The notes under the pieces were generated by a model that made no database searches, was not told the DNA's origin, and worked only from the letters and a program-made list of their open reading frames with translations. From IMG/VR virus record IMGVR_UViG_3300024518_001461, positions 1 to 40,154 of that record: 40,154 bases of DNA. One strand, written 5' to 3'. The stretch comes from a virus. Of this stretch, positions 31,104 through 38,217 are shown piece after piece. Position 1 is the first letter of the stretch. Every line of letters begins with the position of its first letter. The position numbers and the translations under genes were made by a program.

Positions 31104-31358
31104 ATGACAGATTTATATAAAGAAGCCATTAAGCTTGGCGTTAAACCAAAAGACATGCATATATCAATTCAACCAGCCGAGCGCTATGGTGAGATGATTA
31201 ACAAGCAAGCAGCGGATAAGAATATCCCGATGGAAACAATATATGCAAACACCCCGCTTGATCGTGCCGCGAAAAGCCGCTGGATCAAGAAAGGTGTGAG
31301 TGCGAATCTATCGACCATTGTTGCCGCGCTGGCTTATATTCGTGATCATAAGGGTTAG
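31104..31358 (+). CDS. putative CI-like regulator (84 aa), reversed within leftward operon
   Basis: This is the only rightward gene in the leftward region, with its own promoter, a leaderless start and a strong terminator. The sequence MTDLYKEAIKLGVKPKDMHI opens it. The C-terminal part (SRWIKKGVSANLSTIVAALA) resembles the end of an XRE-type HTH, where W-x-K-G-x-S-x-x-L-x-T-I follows the recognition helix; the helix before it (DRAAKS) is short. The function as the regulator of the GAAACTAA promoters is inference from layout. It could instead be an unrelated moron. Confidence 0.6.
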   Translation: MTDLYKEAIKLGVKPKDMHISIQPAERYGEMINKQAADKNIPMETIYANTPLDRAAKSRWIKKGVSANLSTIVAALAYIRDHKG

Positions 31359-31361
31359 TAA

Positions 31362-31400
31362 AAACCCCGCGCCTATATTATTAAGCGCGGGGTTTCTTTT
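31362..31400. terminator. strong bidirectional terminator
   Basis: AAACCCCGCGC (31362-31372) and GCGCGGGGTTT (31385-31395) form an 11-bp perfect stem with a 12-base loop. Rightward it is followed by CTTTT, ending the regulator gene; leftward by GGGGTTTTTAC, ending the operon that stops at 31399. It separates two leftward transcription units. Confidence 0.9.
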
Positions 31401-31656
31401 AGTCTAATTCTGGCAACATACCCATTGCCCGCATATAAACATCAAGCATGTATTCTTGTTCTTCCCGCTCTGCTGCTTCCAGCTTACGGAGTTTGATGAT
31501 TGAGCGAAGGGCTTTAGTGTCGTACCCGTTGCCCTTAGCTTCTGCATAGACGTCTTTCACATCTGCTGCAATGTTAGCCTTGTCTTGCTCTAGTCGCTCA
31601 ATACGCTCCACAATGCTGCGAAGTTGATCTGCGGTAATTCCGTTAATAGTAGTCAT
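31399..31656 (-). CDS. GapR-like protein (DUF2312)
   Basis: The start at 31656 (MTTINGITADQL) follows AAGGAG. Residues 9-60 match GapR/DUF2312 almost word for word: LRSIVERIERLEQDKANIAA and then DVYAEAKGNGYDTKALR. GapR is an alphaproteobacterial nucleoid protein that forms clamps on overtwisted or AT-rich DNA and helps topoisomerases ahead of replication. Phage copies could help phage replication or displace the host protein. The family's strong host bias is the best host clue in this window. Length (85 aa) is normal. Confidence 0.9.
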   Translation of the reverse strand: MTTINGITADQLRSIVERIERLEQDKANIAADVKDVYAEAKGNGYDTKALRSIIKLRKLEAAEREEQEYMLDVYMRAMGMLPELD

Positions 31657-31660
31657 GTTT

Positions 31661-31960
31661 TTATTCTCCTTGTTTGACAAATACGCCGTTAATCATTGAA
31701 CCTTTGCGCTTGGCAATCACGTCATACGCGCCTTGCAAGCAATCCTGAACGCTAGTGCCGCGCAATTCCGCTAAGATGATAAGCGTCACGATAATGTCGC
31801 CAATTGCGTCCTCAACCTCGGCCTGATTATCCTCAATTAAATATCGCGCTAATTCGCCGACTTCTTCCATTGTTTTTTCGAATTGGCTAGATGGCGTGGC
31901 TTTCTCTAAAATACCCTTATTGCCCGCCCATTCTAAAACTTTTTGTGCTAATTCATCCAT
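31661..31960 (-). CDS. MazG-like nucleotide pyrophosphohydrolase
   Basis: The all-alpha NTP-PPase motif is present: MEEVGEL (EExxE, residues 31-37) and VEDAIGDIIVTL with E50, D51 and D55, which would bind magnesium. The 99-residue single-domain form is typical of phages. Such enzymes hydrolyse dNTPs or lower alarmone levels during infection. It overlaps the NinB-like gene by 8 bases and is followed by GapR. Confidence 0.85.
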   Translation of the reverse strand: MDELAQKVLEWAGNKGILEKATPSSQFEKTMEEVGELARYLIEDNQAEVEDAIGDIIVTLIILAELRGTSVQDCLQGAYDVIAKRKGSMINGVFVKQGE

Positions 31961-32396
31961 TATATTCTCCTAAGTAAATTTGATTAAATTCGTGTTCATT
32001 CGGGAACGGTATTTGCATATTCCATTGCGCCGCCCATGCCCTTACTTTCTCTATGTTTTCCTCCCATTTTACCGTTGTTAGATTAATGCTTGTTTCAACT
32101 ATTGAGTGGCGGGTTCCGTCCGGTAGTACCATCATCTTGACCATTCCGAGGACATGCTCTTTAAGGTAACAGTGAACCTCTTCAGGTGTGACAGTCGCGC
32201 CGCCGGATAGAAATAAATCCTGAACGCATGGAATAACAACACCCCAGTAAAACGCATTTTGGTTTGTGCTACGCCTCCCACCCTTCTTTATCTCAATGAC
32301 AACTTTTTGCCCTTCCATCTCAATAAGGCGGTTTCGTATGCCTTGCGCTATGTTGGTGGCGATCTTGCCGTCATTGACTATGCTGTAGAACCTCAT
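31953..32396 (-). CDS. ninB: NinB/Orf-family recombination protein
   Basis: The segment MRFYSIVNDGKIATNIAQGI and then the TNQNAFYWGVVIPCVQDLFL block are diagnostic of NinB (lambda Orf), a recombination mediator that binds single-strand DNA and SSB. The C-terminal helix ENIEKVRAWAAQWNMQIPFP is also typical. The length is 147 residues (lambda 146). The neighbours SSB and a Rad52/Sak annealing protein support a recombination role. Confidence 0.88.
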   Translation of the reverse strand: MRFYSIVNDGKIATNIAQGIRNRLIEMEGQKVVIEIKKGGRRSTNQNAFYWGVVIPCVQDLFLSGGATVTPEEVHCYLKEHVLGMVKMMVLPDGTRHSIVETSINLTTVKWEENIEKVRAWAAQWNMQIPFPNEHEFNQIYLGEYNG

Positions 32397-32590
32397 TGCC
32401 GCACCATCTGATATGCCAGCTTAATCGCCTTCCAATGGCTCTTGCTTCCAAGCCGCAGCTTATGCGCCATGTGTCCTTTATGGTTACGCTCATAATAATT
32501 AATCACGTACCCGCTTTCCAGCCCCTCCATGATGCTCGCCTTTCGGGTTGCATCACTTTGGGTTGGTGCGTTGTAAATATGCTGGTGCAT
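32393..32590 (-). CDS. small hypothetical protein between SSB and NinB (65 aa)
   Basis: The product is basic, with YYERNHKGHMAHKLRLGSKS and a terminal helix (AIKLAYQMVRQ). It is 4 bases inside the NinB start and 2 bases from the SSB stop. The composition suggests DNA binding. Similar short proteins occur between ssb and ninB in phages, function unknown. Confidence 0.62.
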   Translation of the reverse strand: MHQHIYNAPTQSDATRKASIMEGLESGYVINYYERNHKGHMAHKLRLGSKSHWKAIKLAYQMVRQ

Positions 32591-32592
32591 GG

Positions 32593-33033
32593 TTAGAATG
32601 GAATTTCGTCATCTAAATCAGCAGGTTGCGAGGCTGGTGCCGCTGGTGCCTTGTTGAATGAATCCGATTGCCCGCCGCCCTGCTTTCCATCAAGCATAAC
32701 AAGAGTGCTATTAAACCCCTGCAAAACGATCTCGGTGCTGTATTTATCGTTTCCACTTTGATCTTGCCATTTGCGAGTCTGCAAAGCACCTTCGATGTAG
32801 AGCTTTGATCCCTTGTGAACGTAGTTTTTAACCACACGCACTAGCCCCTCGTTAAAGATGACTACACGGTTCCACTCGGTTTTCTCCTGCCATTCGCCTG
32901 ATGTTTTATCTTTCCATTTCTCGCTTGTGGCGATTGATAGATTGGCGATTTCCTTGCCGCTCTGGGTTTGGCGAATCTCAGGCTCATTGCCGACATTGCC
33001 CACTAGAATTACCTTATTAATACTTCCTGACAT
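32593..33033 (-). CDS. ssb: single-stranded DNA-binding protein
   Basis: The OB fold opens with INKVILVGNVGNEPEIRQTQ and contains NRVVIFNEGLVRVVKNYVHK and LYIEGALQTRKW, all hallmarks of bacterial-type SSB. The C-terminal tip is DLDDEIPF, the acidic tail that recruits partner proteins. The 146-residue length is normal. It is in the recombination block with NinB and Rad52/Sak. Confidence 0.96.
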   Translation of the reverse strand: MSGSINKVILVGNVGNEPEIRQTQSGKEIANLSIATSEKWKDKTSGEWQEKTEWNRVVIFNEGLVRVVKNYVHKGSKLYIEGALQTRKWQDQSGNDKYSTEIVLQGFNSTLVMLDGKQGGGQSDSFNKAPAAPASQPADLDDEIPF

Positions 33034-33038
33034 AATAC

Positions 33039-33269
33039 TTACTCCTTAATTATCTTAACATTATCTACAGTTGGGAATTGACGCAAATCATCGAATATTT
33101 GCATGTATTTTTTGGGCAATAACTCACCCTTTAATAGTTTGCAGTAAAACTCCTCAGTTCTTCCGCTCTTATAGGTCGCAACAATAATTGCGCGTGTTTT
33201 TTTCTGCTGTTCCATTATAAAATCCTCTAAATCTATTGTTTGCTTACACTTCTTATGAATATCATCCAT
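33039..33269 (-). CDS. small hypothetical protein (76 aa)
   Basis: The product has charged N-terminal MDDIHKKCKQTIDLEDFIME, then IIVATYKSGRTEEFYCKLLK and ends with FPTVDNVKIIKE. A start at 33215 (MEQQKKTR) is an alternative with no better site. It lies 5 bases from each neighbour. It is probably part of the recombination unit; no family is recognised. Confidence 0.6.
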   Translation of the reverse strand: MDDIHKKCKQTIDLEDFIMEQQKKTRAIIVATYKSGRTEEFYCKLLKGELLPKKYMQIFDDLRQFPTVDNVKIIKE

Positions 33270-33273
33270 TGCG

Positions 33274-34032
33274 CTATCTGATGTTTAATGTTGATTTCTG
33301 GTATATCTTAACGCCCGCTAACTCACGCCCGCCATCTTTGATGAAAGCATTAACCGCCTTCTGCAAAGAATCCTCGGAAAAGTAACCGCGCAAAGTTTCC
33401 AAATTGATAGCTGGAACGCTTTCTATATCCCCTGCCCATGTTAGTTTCTGCGATGCGGTTGATCCGTAATTACTGCGAGTCCGAACTAAATCACTCGGCT
33501 TGCTTGTGATAGCGCCATTCTCAATGCGGTCTGCCACTACCTCAGCCTCCACTGCTGCATTTAACAGGCTGTCAGCGGTGTCGTTGATACCCGCGTTAGA
33601 ATGTGCCTCCGCCTCCTTAGCTAGTGCCTCCGCTGCGATACGGGCTTGCTCAGCTAATTCTAATTGTCGCGCCCGTTCTTCCGCTGCTTTCGCGTTTAAG
33701 AATGTTGTTAGATGCGGGGTAACTTCATCAATCGATCCGCTCAACTCAATATCAAGTTTTTTCTTCCATCCATCAACCTTACGACCCGCGTCAAGATACG
33801 GCTGTTTTAAGGCTTTATGTGATGCGCTGATTCGCTTCTGAATACTCTTGAGGTTCTTAACGTATTCCGTAACCTCGCCAGCTTTTTTATCATCCGCGAT
33901 CCCTCCATCTAATTCGGATGGAACGCTAGGCAATGCCTCACGCATCTTGCTTTCCGACTCATCCAGCTTTTGCTGCAAGACTTCTTCTTCTGTTGGGGGG
34001 TAGTTATGCCCCGCCGTTGCTAAATTTTCCAT
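33274..34032 (-). CDS. helical recombination-associated phage protein (252 aa)
   Basis: The start at 34032 (MENLATAGHNYPPTEEEV) follows AGGTGG. Residues about 45-150 are a long Ala/Glu/Lys coiled coil (KKAGEVTEYVKNLKSIQKRI, NAKAAEERARQLELAEQARI). The C-terminal domain has TRSNYGSTASQKLTWAGDIE and VNAFIKDGGRELAGVKIYQK. I have seen this protein type directly beside phage annealing proteins, where it may play the part of a Gam-like or SSAP partner. The function is not established. Confidence 0.7.
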   Translation of the reverse strand: MENLATAGHNYPPTEEEVLQQKLDESESKMREALPSVPSELDGGIADDKKAGEVTEYVKNLKSIQKRISASHKALKQPYLDAGRKVDGWKKKLDIELSGSIDEVTPHLTTFLNAKAAEERARQLELAEQARIAAEALAKEAEAHSNAGINDTADSLLNAAVEAEVVADRIENGAITSKPSDLVRTRSNYGSTASQKLTWAGDIESVPAINLETLRGYFSEDSLQKAVNAFIKDGGRELAGVKIYQKSTLNIR

Positions 34033-34033
34033 T

Positions 34034-34654
34034 TTAACCACCTAACCTTTCACATGTTTTGCTGTATTCTCTATCGTAACGCTCATTTACTTCTTTGTAG
34101 TTAACAAGAGAGTCGAGCTTATCTTTTGATTTCTTGATTGCTTCGTCTAATTCGATCATGGTCTCGCATGAGTTCATAAGCTGGATAAATCCATCAAGAT
34201 ACTTTCCAGCCGCTTTCGCCTTTTCTTCCGGTGTTGGCTCTGGTTTCCCTACATTGGTTTGTGCTTTATCATACAGCGCTAAACCGAATGGATTACCAAA
34301 CGTCATGAGAGCACGCTTCATTGCGTCCGTTTCCGCCTCTTTAGACGCGCCCTCAATTGCAGTGAACAAGTCACCCGCTATACCACTACCGTTACCAGTA
34401 CCTTCGCGCACAGTGTCGCCAACAGTGATGCGGACTTTCGCCTCATAACCGACAACCTCTTTATTGTTTTTGTTCTTGTAGTGACAAACCTGCTTGCAGT
34501 AGACTGTTTCACGATTCCACTCGCCAAAACCGAATATTCTATTTGCCTCCGCAATAGTATGCCATCCCTCAACATAAGAAAGCCCTTGCCGCTCCTTTAC
34601 CTTAGTGGCATCAAGTGGCTGCTTCAGTAATTCACTAGCTGTTTTCCAGTCCAT
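34034..34654 (-). CDS. Rad52/Sak-family single-strand annealing protein
   Basis: The motifs LSYVEGWHTIAEANRIFGFG, then GYEAKVRITVGDTVREGTGN and ASKEAETDAMKRALMTFGNP match Rad52 and phage Sak (ul36) proteins. The annealing core is residues about 20-130; the C-terminal 70 residues are charged helices. It anneals complementary single strands during recombination-dependent replication. Its ATG overlaps the stop of the first gene of the operon (TAATG). Confidence 0.88.
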   Translation of the reverse strand: MDWKTASELLKQPLDATKVKERQGLSYVEGWHTIAEANRIFGFGEWNRETVYCKQVCHYKNKNNKEVVGYEAKVRITVGDTVREGTGNGSGIAGDLFTAIEGASKEAETDAMKRALMTFGNPFGLALYDKAQTNVGKPEPTPEEKAKAAGKYLDGFIQLMNSCETMIELDEAIKKSKDKLDSLVNYKEVNERYDREYSKTCERLGG

Positions 34655-34836
34655 TACGCACCCACCCTTTCATTGTACATGCCTGCTATTTCACCGGCTA
34701 ACTCCAAAGCCCTGCGATCACCGCAAAGCATATCATCTAAAATAGCAATAATAGCATCACCTTGTTTTATATAAACCCTTTCCCAAATAGCCCCGCTATC
34801 CGGTTGCTGCTCAACTTTCCATTCTTCTATTGTCAT
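34654..34836 (-). CDS. small hypothetical protein, first gene of leftward early unit (60 aa)
   Basis: The start at 34836 (MTIEEWKVEQQPDSGAIW) follows AGAGGAG; the longer frame to 34887 runs through the promoter and is rejected. The product is acidic at the N-terminus and ends RALELAGEIAGMYNERVGA. As first gene behind the repeat-bearing promoter it might be an antirepressor, an anti-defence or a host-takeover protein; nothing in its sequence shows which. Confidence 0.62.
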   Translation of the reverse strand: MTIEEWKVEQQPDSGAIWERVYIKQGDAIIAILDDMLCGDRRALELAGEIAGMYNERVGA

Positions 34837-34858
34837 AGTCTCCTCTTTCCTTTCCACT

Positions 34859-34887
34859 GTTATTGCAGAAAGTGAAACCACAAGCAA
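34859..34887 (-). promoter_or_regulatory. leftward early promoter overlapping repeat 1
   Basis: Read on the - strand: TTGCTT (complement of 34882-34887), 17-base spacer, AATAAC (complement of 34859-34864). The -10 is poor, but the position is right, 22 bases upstream of the start codon at 34836, and repeat 1 lies in the spacer. It would drive the recombination operon. Confidence 0.5.
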
Positions 34888-34944
34888 GCACTAAATTGCA
34901 GAAAGTGAAATTAAAACGCTTTACATTAGTTGCAGAAAGTGAAA
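34863..34944. promoter_or_regulatory. three 15-bp direct repeats (operator cluster)
   Basis: TTGCAGAAAGTGAAA occurs exactly at 34863-34877, 34896-34910 and 34930-34944, 33 and 34 bases apart. The first copy fills the spacer of the leftward promoter and the third that of the rightward one; the middle copy lies between. This is the arrangement of a repressor or activator controlling both divergent early promoters. The repeat is not self-complementary. Confidence 0.85.
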
Positions 34945-34948
34945 TAAA
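34920..34948 (+). promoter_or_regulatory. rightward early promoter overlapping repeat 3
   Basis: TTTACA (34920-34925), 17-base spacer and AATAAA (34943-34948). As in the leftward case, a 15-bp repeat fills the spacer and the -10 is weak, which would suit a promoter needing an activator. It lies 23 bases upstream of the ATG at 34972, with AGGAGA before the gene. Confidence 0.45.
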
Positions 34949-34971
34949 GATAAGGAACAAAAGGAGACACT

Positions 34972-35643
34972 ATGAAACTAAAAGAGCTAATAGCAGAATA
35001 CCTTGGGTGCGATGATTTTGATACATCGGTTAGTAGGTTGAACGAGTTACGTGAACTGATACACGAAAACTCACCATTTAAAGCAGAGCCTGTTGATTTT
35101 GTGAAATGGGTTAAATCTGATAAAGTTGCGGCAAACGAATATAACCCTAATAGCGTAGCGCCGCCTGAGATGGAGCTATTGCGCCAATCTATTATGGCTG
35201 ATGGCTACACGCAGCCGATCGTGGCAAACGAAGAAAACTCTGCGTTTGTCGTAATTGACGGGTTTCACCGTAATCGCGTAGGCAAGGAGTGTCTTGATGT
35301 AAACGAACGGATAAAGGGTTATTTACCGCTAGTGCAGATTCGTGATGAGCAGTCGGATGTATCTAACCGCATGGCTTCAACTATTCGCCATAACCGCGCG
35401 CGGGGTAAGCATCAGGTTAATGCAATGTCAGATATTGTTATTGAGCTAAAGCGCCGCAACTGGACTCATTCGCGCATCAGTCGTGAGTTAGGGATGGATG
35501 AAGATGAGATCTTGCGTTTATGCCAAATATCAGGGCTAGCCGAGTTATTCGCGGATGAGGATTTTAGCGAAGCATGGGACGTCGGAATTTTCAGTGAAGA
35601 TGATGTTGATAGTATAGAGGAAGGTGATTTATCTGATGAATAG
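34972..35643 (+). CDS. ParB-like protein (IbrB-like)
   Basis: The ParB-N fold is seen in VKSDKVAANEYNPNSVAPPE (residues 47-66), GYTQPIVA and the box FVVIDGFHRNRVG with the GxHR signature, then STIRHNRARGKH. A helical DNA-binding part follows (HSRISRELGMDEDEILRLCQ, about 166-185) and the end is acidic. ParB-like proteins beside PAPS-reductase-like ones are known as IbrB/IbrA in E. coli; ParB folds include CTP-binding switches and nucleases. No ParA is present, so this is not a partition system. Confidence 0.78.
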   Translation: MKLKELIAEYLGCDDFDTSVSRLNELRELIHENSPFKAEPVDFVKWVKSDKVAANEYNPNSVAPPEMELLRQSIMADGYTQPIVANEENSAFVVIDGFHRNRVGKECLDVNERIKGYLPLVQIRDEQSDVSNRMASTIRHNRARGKHQVNAMSDIVIELKRRNWTHSRISRELGMDEDEILRLCQISGLAELFADEDFSEAWDVGIFSEDDVDSIEEGDLSDE

Positions 35644-36058
35644 AGTTTTTCACACATGGGAAAAGTGGGAGTGCTACCCCGCTGGGTTTTATGAAGCACA
35701 CCCTCCAAAAGAGATGACGGTGCAGGAATGTGAGGTCGCTTACAGAGATTTCCTTAAGGATGACGACTTGTTCGCAAGTGTTTTGCTTAAAATTATCACT
35801 ACGTGGACGAACTCTTGCGAGCATTACTTAACTAACGATAAAATGAATCGTATAGCTTGGCTGGGGCAAGCGGCCGTTTGTTTGCATTTGGGGATACCTT
35901 CTCGTTTCAGGGGTGGTTATAATTTACTATCTGAGGATGAGAAAACTAAGGCTGATGAAACGGCTTTAGAGTATCTCAATAAATGGCGATTTATTTACAT
36001 GGCTGCACCGCTGTCAATGGGTGAAGTCCAGTCACGCACTAAAGCAAATATATATTAA
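35636..36058 (+). CDS. conserved protein of the ParB/PAPS-reductase-like trio (140 aa)
   Basis: The start at 35636 (MNRVFHTWEKWECYPAGFYE) overlaps the ParB-like stop. Key segments are WECYPAGFYE, TWTNSCEHYLTNDKMNRIAW and LHLGIPSRFRGGYNLLSEDE. I recall this family between ParB-like and PAPS-reductase-like genes in other phages, function unknown. It has conserved-looking Trp, Cys and Glu residues but no known motif. The three genes are tightly spaced and clearly one cassette. Confidence 0.65.
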   Translation: MNRVFHTWEKWECYPAGFYEAHPPKEMTVQECEVAYRDFLKDDDLFASVLLKIITTWTNSCEHYLTNDKMNRIAWLGQAAVCLHLGIPSRFRGGYNLLSEDEKTKADETALEYLNKWRFIYMAAPLSMGEVQSRTKANIY

Positions 36059-36066
36059 GGATTGTT

Positions 36067-37284
36067 ATGAAAATTAAAAATGGAATGGGCGTAAACGTCC
36101 TAGAGGCTGCTAAGGAGAGAATAAGCTATACTTTTGACGAGTTTGATAAAATTGTAGTTAGCTTTTCTGGCGGTAAAGATTCAAGTGTTATGCTTCACTT
36201 GGCTGCGCAAGAGGCAATAAAGAGAGAGCGTAGGATTTGCGTTTTGATTATTGATATGGAAGCGCAGTACAGGCATACAATTCAGCACTTACACGAAATG
36301 CTAGATTGTTACGGCGATGTTTTTGACGTTCATTGGGTTTGCCTCCCTATGAATTTAAGAAATGCGTCTAGCAACTTTGAGCCAGTTTGGACTTGCTGGG
36401 ATGATGAGAAAGAGGCTGATTGGGTTCGCGAGCTACCTAAGCACAAAGGGGTTATCTCAGATCTGGATTATTACCCGTTTTTTGAAAAGGGTATGGAATT
36501 TGAGGAGTTTGTGGTTTTATTTGCTGAGTGGTATTCGGACGGCGAAAACACAGCTTGCCTTGTCGGTATTCGCGCGGATGAGAGTTTAAATCGTTTCAGG
36601 ACTATCGCAATTTTTGATAAAGAGATGTATAACAACAAGAGATGGTCAACAAAAGTTACGGAGTACGCTTACAATATTTACCCTATCTATGACTGGCACA
36701 CTCGTGACATTTGGAGGTTCCACGCGAAGAACCCTGATCTACCGTACAATCAAGTTTACGACCTTATGCAAAAAGCGGGTGTGAAATTAAGTCAACAAAG
36801 ACTGTGCCAACCTTATGGTGACGACCAACGGCGCGGGTTGTGGCTGTACCATATATTGGAGCCTGAAACGTGGTATAAACTCATAACACGCGTAAATGGC
36901 GTTAACAGTGGCGCGTTATACATTCAAGAAACTGGTAATATAAACGGTTATAATAAAATCAACTTGCCTGATGGGCATACTTATAAAAGTTTTTGTAACT
37001 TGCTGCTAGCAACTATGCCTAAAGTGACGCGTGAGCATTTTACAGGGAAATTTAGATCTTTTATGAAAGGCTGGGCTGGTCGTGGCTATACTGAGGGTCT
37101 ACCAGATTATGCCCCAAAAGTTTTAGAGGACGCTCAATGGGCACCGTCATGGCGCAGAATGTGTAAGGTTTTATTGCGGAATGACTGGTGGTGCAAGGGG
37201 CTTGGCATGACGCAGCCTAAAAGCGAAGCCTATGGAAAGTATTTAAAGATTAAAAAAGAAAAGAAAGCACTTCAAGATGGATAA
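36067..37284 (+). CDS. PAPS-reductase-like PP-loop protein (IbrA-like, DUF3440)
   Basis: The PP-loop SGGKDS is at residues 34-39, in the standard position after VVSFS, and is followed by MLHLAAQEAIKRERRICVLI and the IDMEAQY strand; this is the PAPS reductase/DUF3440 fold. Cysteines C178 (NTACLVGIR) and C246 (LCQPYGDDQRRG) are candidates for cofactor binding. Related enzymes activate sulfate or thiolate nucleic acids. With the ParB-like partner the trio may add sulfur or another group to phage DNA, which is unproven. The length of 405 residues is usual. Confidence 0.82.
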   Translation: MKIKNGMGVNVLEAAKERISYTFDEFDKIVVSFSGGKDSSVMLHLAAQEAIKRERRICVLIIDMEAQYRHTIQHLHEMLDCYGDVFDVHWVCLPMNLRNASSNFEPVWTCWDDEKEADWVRELPKHKGVISDLDYYPFFEKGMEFEEFVVLFAEWYSDGENTACLVGIRADESLNRFRTIAIFDKEMYNNKRWSTKVTEYAYNIYPIYDWHTRDIWRFHAKNPDLPYNQVYDLMQKAGVKLSQQRLCQPYGDDQRRGLWLYHILEPETWYKLITRVNGVNSGALYIQETGNINGYNKINLPDGHTYKSFCNLLLATMPKVTREHFTGKFRSFMKGWAGRGYTEGLPDYAPKVLEDAQWAPSWRRMCKVLLRNDWWCKGLGMTQPKSEAYGKYLKIKKEKKALQDG

Positions 37285-37471
37285 GAAGTTAGAATCTAAA
37301 ATTAGAAACGCTGTGAAGGTGGCATTTAGCCCCAGCACAGCAACCCGCGTGATCTGCAATATTGATGACGGGGTGCTAGTGTCTGCGAATAAAGAGCGGA
37401 TGTTTCAGGTGCTGTATAAGGCAACGAAGAAAACTCCAAACGACTTTATCGATTATAAGGGGGAATCGTGA
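37277..37471 (+). CDS. small hypothetical protein (64 aa)
   Basis: The gene overlaps its neighbours by 8 and 4 bases. The product begins MDKKLESKIRNAVKVAFSPS and has VICNIDDGVLVSANKERM, then a basic C-terminus. It lies between the PAPS-reductase-like gene and RusA, and could belong to either module. No family is recognised. Confidence 0.6.
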   Translation: MDKKLESKIRNAVKVAFSPSTATRVICNIDDGVLVSANKERMFQVLYKATKKTPNDFIDYKGES

Positions 37472-37812
37472 AATACAACCTCACCCCAGTACCAGCACCA
37501 CGAATGACTCAGCGCGATAAATGGGCAAAACGGCCTTGCGTTGTTCGTTACTTCGAGTTTCGCGATAAAGTCCGAGAGCTAGGAATCACGGTTAACTCAT
37601 TCGATTGCATCGTGTTCACTATGCCAATGCCGAAATCATGGAGTAAGAAAAAGAAACTTGAGCATAACGGGAAAGGGCATAAATCTCGACCTGATCTTGA
37701 TAACCTATGTAAGTCAATCCTCGATTCCATATTTGAAGAGGATTGCCATATTCACGCCCTAACGCTGCTAAAGGTCTGGGGCTATGAAGGTTCAATAGAA
37801 ATCAACCCATGA
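37468..37812 (+). CDS. rusA: RusA-like Holliday junction resolvase
   Basis: The C-terminal motif RPDLDNLCKSILDSIFEED carries the aspartates that bind metal in RusA (D70, D72 and D91 of E. coli in equivalent places). The N-terminus LTPVPAPRMTQRDKWA is also typical. The 114-residue length matches RusA (120). It cuts four-way junctions before packaging and fits the annealing-based recombination set on the other strand. Confidence 0.85.
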   Translation: MKYNLTPVPAPRMTQRDKWAKRPCVVRYFEFRDKVRELGITVNSFDCIVFTMPMPKSWSKKKKLEHNGKGHKSRPDLDNLCKSILDSIFEEDCHIHALTLLKVWGYEGSIEINP

Positions 37813-38120
37813 ACCCGCGCCCTAAACACACATCACCCTACGCCGAGTATGGAAGCGATGCGGACTATCAAGTATGGTGTAGGGGGCAAGGTAGCGCATA
37901 TTCTGGCGATACGTACAATGTAATTTACGCGCACTACAGGACTGCGAACAATGGCGGTGTAGGTATGAAACCGAAATATTCAGGCATACCCCTTACGCAA
38001 GCCGAACACGACACACAACACCGTTACGGCCATGACGCGCTTATGCCTCGTGAGTGGTGGGATCATCAAGTCAGACTTCATCTTGAAAGATGGGCTAAAT
38101 GTGTTGCATCTGCTGCATAG
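37809..38120 (+). CDS. DUF968/Ref-like HNH nuclease
   Basis: The core HYRTANNGGVGMKPKYSGIP with LTQAEHDTQHRYGHD is the Ref/DUF968 pattern, in which histidines form an HNH-type metal site. The end WWDHQVRLHLERWAKC is typical. P1 Ref cuts DNA at RecA-bound displacement loops; DUF968 proteins lie in lambda-like replication/recombination blocks. The 103-residue length is short but contains the complete core. It overlaps RusA by 4 bases. Confidence 0.75.
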   Translation: MNPRPKHTSPYAEYGSDADYQVWCRGQGSAYSGDTYNVIYAHYRTANNGGVGMKPKYSGIPLTQAEHDTQHRYGHDALMPREWWDHQVRLHLERWAKCVASAA

Positions 38121-38139
38121 AGTGATATAACTAAACAAC

Positions 38140-38217
38140 GGGTGGCGCATCTGGCCAGATGTAGCTTAATTATTCCTCGCGGATTAGAGCGTGCCACCCA
38201 TTTCAACTAACGCGAGG
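38140..38217 (+). promoter_or_regulatory. interleaved stems before the replication gene (candidate RNA switch)
   Basis: Stem A: GGGTGGCGC (38140-38148) with GTGCCACCC (38191-38199), 9 bp including one G-U. Stem B: CCTCGCG (38175-38181) with CGCGAGG (38211-38217). They interleave, so they form a pseudoknot or two exclusive states. Inside stem A lies a perfect palindrome, ATCTGGCCAGAT (38149-38160). The 3' side of stem B ends 13 bases before the ATG at 38231 and adjoins its ribosome binding site (GCGAGGA), so folding could gate translation. Confidence 0.6.

Noticed and set aside
34972-35643. Plasmid-style ParABS partition locus
   Set aside because: No ParA-type Walker ATPase lies nearby, and the following genes fit the IbrB/IbrA-like cassette better. 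The 15-bp repeats lie in promoters and lack the palindrome of parS.
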